Below, piece after piece: positions 52,934-64,000 of a DNA stretch of 64,000 nucleotides. The position numbers were made by a program, and so were the translations under genes. Below the pieces are notes generated by a model that searched no databases, was not told the origin of the DNA, and saw nothing but the letters and a program-made list of their open reading frames with translations. This DNA comes from Setaria digitata (taxonomy: Eukaryota > Nematoda > Chromadorea > Rhabditida > Setariidae): the NCBI GenBank assembly GCA_003640385.1, contig RCAB01000010.1, positions 1 through 64,000 of the forward strand, written 5' to 3'. Position 1 is the stretch's first letter. Each line of letters starts with the position of its first letter.

Positions 52934-55900
52934 CTTTGTGTATGTGTTTCTCTGTATATTTGTTTTTTGATATGAATTGTTTGCAGGTCGTTAATTCTGT
53001 ACGCTTTCTTTTCAGAAATAATTGATGACGAAGGCTTCAGAGTCTTCCGAATATTTTAAGGTGCTCGATGCTTCTTTGGAAATTTCTCATTTGTAGAATT
53101 TTAATCGACCACATTTTTTCCGAAAAAGAATATAGTTCCGCTTCTTATAGAGATTATTCATACTCAAAAAAATGTATCTCTCATTTTGTTGGAACATATC
53201 GCTGATTTATGCCTGTCGTCTGTTTCATCTGACGTTTTCATGTAAAGACAGTTAGGTATGCAAACTATATTCATTGTCTTAGTTTGCTGTCATCAAATTA
53301 GAACCTTTTTATAGTGATTATCTAATGTTTGCATTTTTGCATAGTGAGGAGGCTTAAATATTTTTATTCTTATCCCAGAATAGTAGGTATAGCGTAAAAT
53401 GTAGCATCTATAGGATTTTGCTCCAGCTAACAATGAATACATTGCGTACTGTCATTTGCTTGTTTAGTCAGGCATTCTCTTCAGGTGCACTTTGTTTATG
53501 AAACTTAATTTCCTTGCAGTCTGGTGTTTACAGTTGTTTATCATTTGTAGTGTGTTATTCTGTTGGAAATGTACAGCTTATGTTTTGTTCAAGCACTTAA
53601 TCGAGGAAATGAATATTCATTAACAGTTTCGATCAGTGAATTTAAACGCAATCGTCATTTTCAAAGTTCGTGTGGTGCTGGAGATTACCACTGCGTTTGA
53701 CGTCGTTAGTATGAGGAACTATTTTCTTAATTACAGCTGTGGAGCCGTCATGTGTGTATTTTTTGATGATTTTGTAATAATTTGTTTGTATGACTTAATG
53801 AATTCTGTGGCAAAGGATATACGTTTGTAAGTTGATTATGTCCTAATTCCTTTCAGTAGCATCCTTTTTGGCCGTGGCTAGTGTACCTTTTCCGTAACCG
53901 CCTTTTTTTGACATAACAAGTGATCCACTTAAAGTCATTCTAGCCTGTAGTATGGTCCACCTTTGGTAATGTTGTGAATTGCACTGTGCAAAACTGGATT
54001 TGACTTGTTCTTTAAAATTGTTAGAGTGGGAATGTAGTTGAGGTGATGTGGTCTACTCTGTTGGGACTTTTTCGTTTTACTGTGGAGTAGCTAAAAAAAA
54101 AAATACTAATTTGTAAGGAGCGAGGAATGTAAAAAGTAATGTAGCGGTAATATCATTCTCTGTACTGCTCCTCAGAATTATCTCCTGAAGTCGGTGATAT
54201 TTTTGTCACTGATGGACATTTTTCTGAGGAGTTTTTATGCGGTGGATCTCTGCTTTGAAAAGCTCACTATGTTGGATAATTTGGTTTTGTTTCGTGTTAA
54301 TTATTCTTTATTGTCACAGCTCATCCACTTTTCGTTGTTCGCCAATATTCGTTTTCAAAGAGTACGGCTGAGACCGGTTAGTGATATTTGGAATTGTACA
54401 GTACAAATTTTCCGTGCGTTTTTCCTTTTTTGACTGGTTGGTTTGTTTATCCTCAGGTCTCCCCAGACAACTTGGAAAATTCATCGCCCATTCTGGAGAT
54501 GATTTTCCCAAGTTGAAGGACCAACGATTTCCTCCTGTTTCCCTTAGTTTATAGAGTTAGAAATGTCGTAACTCCTCACAATTTTTATCGATCCCTGAGC
54601 AGTTTGATCATTTATGGTTTTGTGGATTCCGTTACCAAAAATTGTCCTGTACGCTTTTTTTTTTTTTTTTTTTTGGTATTTTCTGACTGAAAAAGGTGAA
54701 AAGGCCGAAGTGCTTCCTTTTGTAACCTCACCACTCTTGATATGCTTCCATTAGCCTTGAGATTTCTTTTCCTTACTTCCTCAGTTTTTGCTTTTGAGTG
54801 GTAAAACATAGAAAACAGATTAAAAATGGTGGGCTGTAACTGGAACGCATTGGTCAAACTTCCGCGTAATTTTGGAAGTGGAAAAGAGTCGCTGAATCAA
54901 GTTGTTCATATCTGTTCGAACGGTAGTCTAGCCGGATTTAATGGGAATTTAAAAATCACTGAACAACATGCAATAATGCGAAAGTGGCCTTGAAGTGTGT
55001 GGTTTATACTGTCACTGATCTTGCTGTGCCTCGTTTCATTAACATCTCATTTTATCTTGATATGAAATTATTTAAATTTTAGCGGTTACACTTGAAAGTG
55101 ACAGGGAAGAATGAGCTGTCTTACATGAACATCACGTTCATAGAAATTTTGCTCCAATATCGATCCACTTCCAAAGCATGATCACGTACGCTTATTTCAT
55201 ATATAGGTCAGCAGTATCCTCACAGTATGGACAGATTATATTTTAAGATGGGGTTAACTAATGCATGTAGTAAGGACTCGGAATTTGGATATTAAGATTA
55301 AGAACCATTACACTAGCGAGGGAAAAATGTTTGAAGAAAACTCTTCATCAAAATGTCGGAGCTAGTAAATCTATGTGAAATAGAGCGAATCTGCCGAAAC
55401 ATGATCTGTCTTAGGCTTATGCTTGGTGTTAGTTGTGCATTAAACGACAGCTACATTTCTCTTCTCTCAAACGTATACTCGACTAATATGAGTGATGATT
55501 ACAGCAGGGTCTTACCAATTCCTCAATGGGAGTCGACAGGAATATGAGGATTCGAACTTACCTGAAACCTACAGTACGTAAAAGCTATGTAAATTTTCCT
55601 TCACTGTCCTAAATTAGGATTTCTTTAATAGATTTTTGTCTCTAAGCATACTATGTTGACCCAAGAAAAGAATAAATCAGGTAAGAAGATAAACGGCTAA
55701 CGGCTTACGGGTGGCAATAATAACGAATCACATTGGAGCACAGCACGTTCGTAACATCTCAGTCCGCCGCTCTTGTCGACGTATCCCTATCCCAGCACCG
55801 ATACTGCAATCTCCAAATTCTGCCAGGAACACTTCCACAAGGATTACCACCCTTCCTCTTATGTGCGGCTGGTATTTTGCAGCTGCATTTCAGCATGGGA

Positions 55901-56607
55901 ACATTTCATTGTTGGTAGTTGCTATGAGCAGTGGCCACTGTTGCAGCATGTTGGTAGACATCTCTTACCTTTGCTCGTAATCTTCAGGTTGCTGGAATCT
56001 CAAGTCAAAGAAAGTGGTAAGTTACTCTCTGCCCATCTCTGGTGAGCGGTAAAAGAAGGTTTTGCAGGAAATCATAAAAGTAGCATGCTGGAGTTCGTGT
56101 AGTAAGTTAGAAGTACTGGTAGTTTAGATGTAATTCTGCACTTGAGAGTTCGGTCTTGCTTATGACCAATATTGCATGAAAAACCATTAACAAAACACAG
56201 TACATAATGCTGAAGGATAAAGATTGAAGGATATTAATTGCTAATTTTATTACTTTAATGATGATAATGGTTAATAATAAATATCCGTAACAGCAACAAA
56301 CTAATTACTAATTGTTAGTTGACAGTTGTTAGTCACTAACTGTTGAGTCAGTCGCTTACTATGTGCCGGTAGTTAATGGTTAATAATAATGGATATTCGG
56401 TAATTGGTAATTAACGAGTGATAACTGGCTCTCAGTAATTAAGAGCTAAATTAGCAATTAATATTTAATAGTAATAATAGTAACAATAATAATAATGACA
56501 ATAAATAGTAATGATAACAACGATTAATAATAATAATAGCAATTAATAACGGTGACATTTTTAGCTAGTGCTGGAATTTGAATGGCTGGAAGAAGTAGTA
56601 CTGTTGT
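52934..56607. other. Intergenic region between sir-2.1 and pdzd-8
   Basis: Presumed sir-2.1 3'UTR, then unassigned DNA. It includes a T run at about 54657-54674 and a GC-richer patch at 55690-55990 in which all three plus frames are open for 60-90 codons, probably a composition effect. No family was recognised. The last 350 bp are simple-sequence AT-rich DNA (separate entry). Confidence 0.5.
56250..56560. repeat. Low-complexity TAATAA/GTTAG-type tract
   Basis: The tract consists of loosely repeated TAATAA, GTTAGT and TAGTAATAA words. It includes a direct repeat of ATGGTTAATAATAA near 56265 and 56378. It ends just before the pdzd-8 start. Confidence 0.75.
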
Positions 56608-59600
56608 ATGGTCACGAAAGTGACACTCATGCCAATGTTAGGATTCTTATGGGGTGTCGTTGTTGGTGCAGCTTTGGTGTTTTTTGTCATTTACGTATTG
56701 CTGTTCAATCCCTTTGGAGACTTCTCTACACGCGCCATATTTGTTGAGCAGTTTCAGCCACTTCGTTTTCCGAAGGTAATGTTGCTTATTTCCAGATCAT
56801 TAGAGAACTGATAATGTACTTGTTACTCTTCTTTATTCAAGGAAGCGATTTCCAGGAACTGAAACAGTTTCTGAAAGGAAACGGTAGTAATCGGTTAGCT
56901 TCTGAATGGGAATCGTGCTTAAATCTGAGTCTTATTATTCATTTCCTATTTCAAGAACACAAGGATACTCGTCGATTACGAAGGTAATTAATATTCATAT
57001 TCCTTACAAATATCGTGAGTCATACTTGATTTAAAAGTGATCTGAATCCAAATCACTTTTTTTTTTAAATATTCTGCAGATGGGTCCATAAAAAACTGCA
57101 GCTGGAACTTAGTGATCTCACAACCCGAAATACAGCTGGACGTTTCGTGCAGGTCTGTTTTTACTACTCCCAAAACGGTAATATCTCTGTAGTTTGTGAT
57201 TATTTGCTTGTTGTAAAAGTGTTCATATATCAGTACCTCATTTCTGCACATTTTTAATTACTTTTACTACTCCCAAAACAGTGGTATCTCAAGAGAGTCA
57301 GTTCAGAGAAATTCCAGGAATTTTAATGACCTAGAAGATTTGCAAGGTTTGTATATTTTTTTTCCGTCTTAAAATCTGGGAAAATGTATTTTATGTCGAG
57401 GTAATGCTAAAATCACGCACTCGAAGAGTCATATGAAGCCGATGTATAATCCTTGGTAATTATATTTTTTCTTCTCTAAATTTTCCCTTGTTAGGATATT
57501 CGTATCAGAGACTTATCAGTTGGCTCAAAATCTCCTGTGATCAAAGCAGTACGTGTGGAAGATTATGAGATATCAAAAGAGGAGAATTTTAAGGTAAGTT
57601 AAAGATTAAGTCTCTCTTTTATTACCAAATAAAGTATTTTATCTTCGAGATGTGGAACTGAATATGAAGTCGGTCAAGGGATATTGTAGACGGAACCATA
57701 ACAGTCCAACCAAATTAACCGCTGTTTTCAAACCCAATATATGGAAAAATTTTTTAGACACTGAAATTACTGATTGATGTAGATTATACCGGTGGTTTCC
57801 AAAGTTCCGTTGATGTTACTATGCTCTTTGGACAATTTGCGCAACTATCGATCAAGGTTCTAATTATATAGTTGATTTACTTGTCGATCTGATTTTGTCC
57901 CATTATCTTACCATTCTATTCCATCTATCTTTAATCATTAATTTCGTTTAGCTTACTCGTCTTTCTGGCAAAATCCGGTTGAAGTTAACTCGTGAACCTT
58001 TTACTCACTGGGTCTTTGCGTTCGTTGATATGCCGACACTAGAATTTCAGGTCGTGCTTGGAATGAAATTTTTACATTGCAAGATAGAAAAAATATATAT
58101 GTTTTAAATTAATTTTTATTTTTATTTTTTTTTTTTTTTTTGCGTTTACAGTGTCTACAGTGTGAGATTTCATCACTAGAGCAGAGTGCTGTTGTTTAGA
58201 TTGATTCTTTATGGCAAGGGAAACAAGTGAAACATCTTATACCTTTCATCACGCAGAAGTTTAGACGTATGGTACAACGGAAGCATGTTTGGCCGAACTA
58301 CAAAATTCGATATCGTCCTCTTTTTCCTAACCCCTTGTATCAGCCTTCGCCACCTGCAGGTGATTTATTCTTTTATACTTAATTTCATATAACTTACTTA
58401 TGGCGTAAAAAATGTGACTATTGTTTCTCATCAGCGTACCGAAATCTTTCATAACCATTAAACAACGCTAGAAATTTCAAAGATTAAAGTGTAATGACAG
58501 CTGTGTAGGTTATTATTACATTGTAAACATTTTAGTGTTAAACATATAGCAATATTTTCTACCGTACTGTATTTTCATAGTAAAAAGCTGTGTTTCAGGT
58601 GCTTTCGAGCATAAGAAAATAACTGGCTTACTTGAAGTCACAGTTTTGAGATGTACTAGACTCAACACTGCATTAGTCAACAGTAGAGAATTCGAGGTTT
58701 TCTGTGTTGTTTCGATAGGTAAATGATTTTTTTTTGTTTGAGTATATATTACTTACCTCAACTATATGAAAAAAAAAAAATCGTTCTTAAAAGGATTTGT
58801 GTCTTTAATTGCCGACATTTCATTTATTTGGTGTTTAGCAAAATAAACTTTACTAATTCCTTTTTCTTCCTTAGAAAAAAGGAAAAAAAAAACAATCATT
58901 AAATATATGTAGTTATTAAACAGATCACCAGCCGTTAATGCAAGATGCAAATAGAAGTTCAACTCGATGTGTTACCATATTGTTAAATTTTAATCGGTAT
59001 GATATCAGTGACTCAATTGGATTGACATTTTCCAAGGTGAATTTTGTTTTGAGGAAGCTTCGATCTTACATATGTCTTCCTTCCAAAGTGAAAAGAATTC
59101 GAAACTGCTGGACTTTTCTAGTCCAGTGATATGGTGTCATATTCATTACTGTTATTCTAATGGTTAAATCGGGAGCCACAGTTGCTGATGCTAAAGTTTC
59201 GTTTCCAGTAAAAATTTAGATAGTAGAAACAGAATCATCACTAAGAGTGGTCTTGTAGCGTTTGATTTCTCTTGTACCATTTTCCACTTTTTTTTTCAGT
59301 GATTTTTTAGTACGTTCTTTACCTGAAGGTATTGTTTGTCGTTTCCAATTCATAGTGTTGTGCTTGCAAGTTTTTTCAACATTAATTCCACGACCAATGG
59401 TTCCCACTACTGCTAGTAAAGTTACGAGATCTTACTGTGGTCATTACCGATGAGCACGGCATTTTGAGCTGATTTGCTTGTATTTTATATAGAAAAAGGG
59501 CTGTGTTTGGGAAAATGTAACGGGAAGATTCAAGTTATTTGCGGGTAAATCATATCGGTACTAATATTAGTGACTCTACCGTACTCATATATACTCGTTA

Positions 59601-62600
59601 CTTCGTACTTGAGGTTGTGATTCTTCACTCATCTGGGAAAAGTTGGATATCAGTAACAGGTAGCTGCATACTGTAATCTGACTAATTTCGTCAAAAATAT
59701 AGCCTTTTTATCACTTAAAAATCCGTTGTTGCCATGACTGCTTGTAGAAGTGATACCTGCTCACTGATAGATAATCTCTCAGACTTTCTCCTCTTTTCTT
59801 TTTAGTCTTCTGACCAAATTATTTAATAGAGAGTGCTTCTCTTCTTTCAGATAACTTATTTTCTCCTTAAGTGCTTGTTGTTCACTGAAGTATATGTAGG
59901 TGCTTAGATCGGGATCTGGCTTCGTGAGGCTAGTCGTTTCATTATTCTAATTGTTTGGTATTGTTTCTAAATGGCCTGACAACCAATACACTAATCATTG
60001 AGTTGAACTTTTCAACTTATATATTTCACTAAGTTTTTCTCACGTGGGAACTTTTCTTTTTTGTTTCTTGCCAGGTTTTGTTTGTGCTTGAGTTCAGAAA
60101 TTAACATCGCATTATGCATTCTTAATCTGGACATACCTCTATACGGACAGATTTTTAAACAGATTCAGTTTTGGAATTCTTTAATTCTTTATTGTCCAAA
60201 TTATCTTTAATGAAAAAATTCTGGACAAGATATTTAGATGCATCCCTGCTTAATTATTAACTCTCTGTTGGATTACTAATCTTTCGTTTCTTTGCACTAT
60301 TCTTTTGGCTTTTGTTTGTATTGCTTTCGGCAAACGAAGGTACCAGTAACTGGTATTGTTTATACGGACTAGAAGAATGTCTTGCCTTTTCTGCTATAAA
60401 TTTTTTTTGGTTCTAATAAAGACCCAAATGGTGAAAATTGTAGTAGTGGAGATCACGTCTGTAGTGGAGTAGAAAGAAAGTTGCCGGTCTTTAATTCATC
60501 AAAAATAATAAATAACTTTTTCAGTTTATTTCCGACGCGGGAGTCAGATCCGTCCAAGTTTTAGCTGTTGAAAGTTCTTCTTCCGCTGAAAGATGTGGTT
60601 TTAAAGCAGGTCTGGCATTGATTCCTTTTCATGAAGTTATGTTGTATTTTATTCTTCATAATGCACACTGTGTTAATTTAAGGTGATGTGGTTCTTGCTG
60701 TAAATAATGTTCCAATTACGAGTGAGCGCCAGCTGGCTAAACTACTTTCCGGAACCTCTGGTGAACTGAGTGTTTTAGTTGACAGGGTCATTTATGAAAA
60801 GTCGAATACACCTCTCGATACATCAAATAATGGCAGTTACTTCCTTTTTTATTCATCATATCTAGTTGTAACTGAAAAATGCTGTAATAAGGTCTAATTA
60901 ACGTTGTACGTTTCAGTTTTATTATGATTTGTAATATTTTTCTGCTATTAAGGACGAGGTTTATTTTTTTTTTAACTTACGAAGAGTTAATAAGTTAAAT
61001 ATGCCATAAGGATAATCAAGAAAAATCTGTTCATTGACGTAGCTTTTTTCTTAATGAATATGCAATTTTTGTTTCCTTTTAGCCAATTGTTCTTTAAAAT
61101 ATTTGGGAGGAACTGCAGTTTCCATGTCTTTATTTGCGAAATATTTGATTGTTATTTTTAGAGAATGATTCAGCTTCTCTGGGTGATTTCGATGATGTCA
61201 GCTTTCCTGAAAATTTCGAAAATGTAGTACATAGGAGTAGACAAATGGAGTTGTCAAAGAAAGGTGCATATGTTTGTTCATTTTTCCTTCTATTCCATTC
61301 ACCACTGAAATTTTAGCACAGTCGGTTTTAGGCTGTCACCAGCGTAGTCGCAGTGCATCAACGGTTAATTCAAATACAGCATCAAATGACTTTGCTATCA
61401 CTTTTTCAAGAGATATAAAAATGGCTCGCCTCTGCGCAGGTGGCAAGTTCAGCAACTTATCAAAAATATTAAATCAATCGAACATGATGAAGATGGTGCA
61501 TCCTGGAACTGAGTGCAGCACTTCTTTAAATAAACATGTCACAATTAGGCATGTAAGGTAAGTAGGATTGAATTCTATTCGTTTGTGTTGGGGAAAAATA
61601 GTTGTGACAGAACTATTGAAGTTGGTTTAATTTATGATGCATTTTTGAAGATCTCAAGCGGAATTATCAGGAAGTGGTTGTAAAAACAGCGAAAGGATGA
61701 AACCGTTATTTACCAGAAGTCTTGAAAATCTTTTTATTCACGGACAAATGGTACCGAGTTCATTTAAAAGAATTGTGAATTTATAAAATTGCAGGGATTT
61801 CTTTTACCAGGATTTTTAATTATTTTGCCTCCATAAGCTCTGATTTAATCCTTAGTATCCGTTAGTCACAACAAAAGATTCCATATAACTAAATAGCAGT
61901 TGTACAGATTAGAGATATATAGGGATAACATTTGTTAATCCCTCTTTATCTAACTGAATCTTGCTCAGGATCAGGAAATTGAAAAATCACGAACGAATAT
62001 GGTTGAAGATTTCGTTATGGCATCTAAAGTAATTAATAAGAAGAATAGTAGCACTGGTAGCTTGAATGCTTATATATCTCCGGAAAACAGCACAAAGGAT
62101 TTCATACGAAGTCTTTCTCGAAGAGAACGATTGCAGGTGCTAATTGGACTATATATGGTGGCAAATATTGAGGCGTAATAGGTGTTAGTTAATTGTTCGG
62201 TTGTAGGCTCGAGCAGCAGAAATGGCTGCAGCGGGAAGGGCTAAAGTGTCTGATTTTTGGTACCGACATAAGAGTTCTGGTGCTGAAGTTGCAATGGATG
62301 TGTTATTATCACACCATGATGTTGATGTGGTCAGTTTTCCACTTCATATGTTATAGTATTGGTAGTGTCATTGATTAGACATCATGGGTTCATCCGTGGA
62401 TATTTGTTTTGAAAAAAAATTGTTTTGAAATTTTAAATCGAAAAGTAATTGGTGCACTGAGGTCAAACGGTACAAAACGCTCCAGGCTAGTCTTACTGAA
62501 GGAGTGTCATGTAATCATGGGTTTCACAGCTTAACCTTAGCTGTTGAGGTCGTTTACATCTTTTCCGGCTCCTTTTACAGTTCCTGAAGGTCTATATTTT

Positions 62601-64000
62601 ACAGGGTGACAGAGACAATCACGGAAGATGTGCAGCGATATCAAGCATAGAGACAAAGGAAAGAAACCCTTTTATCAGAGTAAGAAGGTAAGTAGAGTTC
62701 CGGTTGTTCTAATGATAGTAGAGTTTTTGTCAGTTCAGCTACTATACTTTCAGACCATTATCATCGCAAAATAATGGAAGTGATGATGTTTGTGATTTGT
62801 TGAAAGTTTCTTCAAGTACAGTAATCACAAAGTCACTTACGATAAGTGAAGTTCGTTTCATACTTGAAATTTGGACCTTTTCATTACAGCACTTTAACTT
62901 CTTGATTTAATGGGGATCGTAAGACTCTGTTCATTATCTTCAAATTTGCCTTTTAAGTCAATATAATTCTCTAGAAGTTTGTTCACAACAAATTTTTCCT
63001 AATGTCTTCCTGCGGTAAGTATTTGACGTCTTTTGGTATTATTGATTTATGATGGAACTTTTCAGTTAGTCGACTTTTAGTTGTAGCTTTCTTTCAGCAG
63101 TTAGTCTGCGGATAACATGCAGTAAGCAGCTACCTGTTTTGCGAATGCATTTTCTTTGCTATACATACCTTTTCTGTATCCTACAAAATCAAGCTGCTAA
63201 TAGTTTTGCATTCATTATTACAAATTTCTTTTCAACAAGAATAATATTCTTTAACTAAAAGTTGTTCAGTTTAAAAAAAAAAAGCCGAAAAGTGGTCTAG
63301 TCAGATATTCCATAGTCACTTTACTGATTAAGATTTGAATCTTTTCAAAATTGTAAGATCCTGCAATAATCATGTAGCATTGGTTCAGAAAATTGTATCA
63401 TTAGTGGTCCTGGCAATCAACATATTCTCCAAAAGATGTAATGAAATAGCGCTATTAACAGAGGTTAAAAGTTGGAGGAGAGGTGGTTAGGTTTTTGAAA
63501 AATATCCCGGTATATGAGTGTTTGTTTTTTAAGGATGTTCTTTGGGATGAGTCATTGCTTTTTGATCTAACTGGGGATACCTGCAAGTATTTAAACATAA
63601 CAGTGCGAGCGAGGTCATTAAATGTCAAAGCGACAATCTCACGGGATAACCAAGTCAAAAAGGACGGCATCCAGACGCTAGGATATGTTCGTTTTTAAAT
63701 AGAATTGAATTCAGAGTAAGGTTTCGGGATTTTTTCCCCAGATTTCCGGAAATTTTATTTATTTGCCGTGTATTCCCATCTAATTACAGGCAAGTATTTA
63801 TATACCACAGGTGTTAGATGACTGTCAACTTACTCTATCCAATTGTCATCAAGAACTTTTCACCCTGCGACCACCTTTCTGGACTGGATCAAGGTGATTT
63901 CAAATATGTTCTTATTATGCTTGATTATATTCGCTGTGAATAACTAACTCAAAAAAGGAAAGCTGTTGAAGATGCATTATGAATTTGTTGCTTATTTTTA
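56608..64000 (+). CDS. pdzd-8: PDZD8-like SMP/PDZ lipid-transfer protein (3' end outside window)
   Basis: PDZD8 sits on the ER by an N-terminal membrane helix and transfers lipids at contacts with endolysosomes and mitochondria through an SMP domain. In C. elegans, PDZD-8 acts on endosomal phosphoinositides (family knowledge). Exons are 56608-56775 (membrane helix WGVVVGAALVFFVIYVLLF), 56856-56983, 57080-57152, 57495-57593, 57758-57856, 57952-58050, 58200-58359 (SMP: LLIDVDYTGGFQSSVDV, LTREPFTHWVFAFVDMP, RKHVWPNYKIRYRPLFP), 58599-58718 and 58924-59036 (C2-like), then 60525-60609 and 60683-about 60835 (PDZ, GDVVLAVNNVPITSERQLAKLL). Low-complexity exons between 61162 and about 62850 follow, then 63534-63686 and 63811-63893 (second C2-like part, TCKYLNITV...LGY). 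The C1 domain and C-terminus lie beyond the right edge. A 1.5-kb intron precedes the PDZ exon. Central exon limits are approximate. Confidence 0.9.

Noticed and set aside
54826..54993. A 55-codon frame containing LPRNFGSGK, superficially like the LPNRRKFGS motif
   Set aside because: There is one occurrence only, no basic triplet and no signal peptide; chance resemblance is more likely.
55470..55560. GATTCGAAC near 55543 considered as the T-arm of a tRNA
   Set aside because: No matching T stem, acceptor stem or A box could be formed on either strand.
55711..56045. Three overlapping plus-strand frames of 61-90 codons
   Set aside because: All three phases are open in one GC-richer patch, as expected from composition; none has a recognisable domain or splice partners.

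Overview
The window looks like nematode nuclear DNA. The sequence is AT-rich, genes are split into many short exons, 3' splice sites mostly read TTTTCAG or TTTTAG, and the recognisable proteins are metazoan, several resembling Caenorhabditis versions (SIR-2.1, DAF-10, LET-92). Introns are longer and more numerous than is usual in C. elegans, so I infer a non-Caenorhabditis nematode, possibly a clade III (spirurid) species; the species itself cannot be read from the sequence. Exon limits were drawn by hand from splice signals, reading-frame phase and family similarity. Gene symbols are C. elegans orthologue names.

Layout. 212-9981 (-): 5' half of rbc-1 (rabconnectin-3/DMXL), running off the left edge. 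9982-13749: divergent intergenic region. 13750-15825 (+): let-92, PP2A catalytic subunit, complete. 17297-18570 (+): a MOB1 kinase activator. 19513-21890 (-): an ATMIN/ASCIZ zinc-finger factor with C-terminal TQT motifs. 22260-25343 (-): pik-1, a death-domain IRAK/Pelle kinase, 369 bp upstream of the ATMIN gene on the same strand. 26001-27533 (+): a newly proposed small secreted precursor with a repeated PN-RRK-FGS motif, followed by decayed copies of the motif. 29659-38235 (+): daf-10 (IFT122). 41015-45309 (+): a complete SLC22 organic ion transporter. 48284-52933 (+): sir-2.1 (SIRT1). 56608-right edge (+): pdzd-8 (PDZD8), missing its 3' end.

The genes do not form one pathway. rbc-1 and pdzd-8 act on endolysosomal membranes, daf-10 in cilia, pik-1 in innate signalling, let-92 and MOB1 in phosphorylation control, and sir-2.1 in NAD-dependent deacetylation. 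pik-1 and the ATMIN gene are spaced like a nematode operon.

The most novel element is the proposed peptide precursor at 26001-27533. Three exons join in frame, a signal-peptide-like start precedes the repeats, and the FGS motif is rebuilt exactly across an intron. The other intergenic stretches contain mostly simple repeats, one perfect 20-bp inverted repeat, and unassigned sequence.
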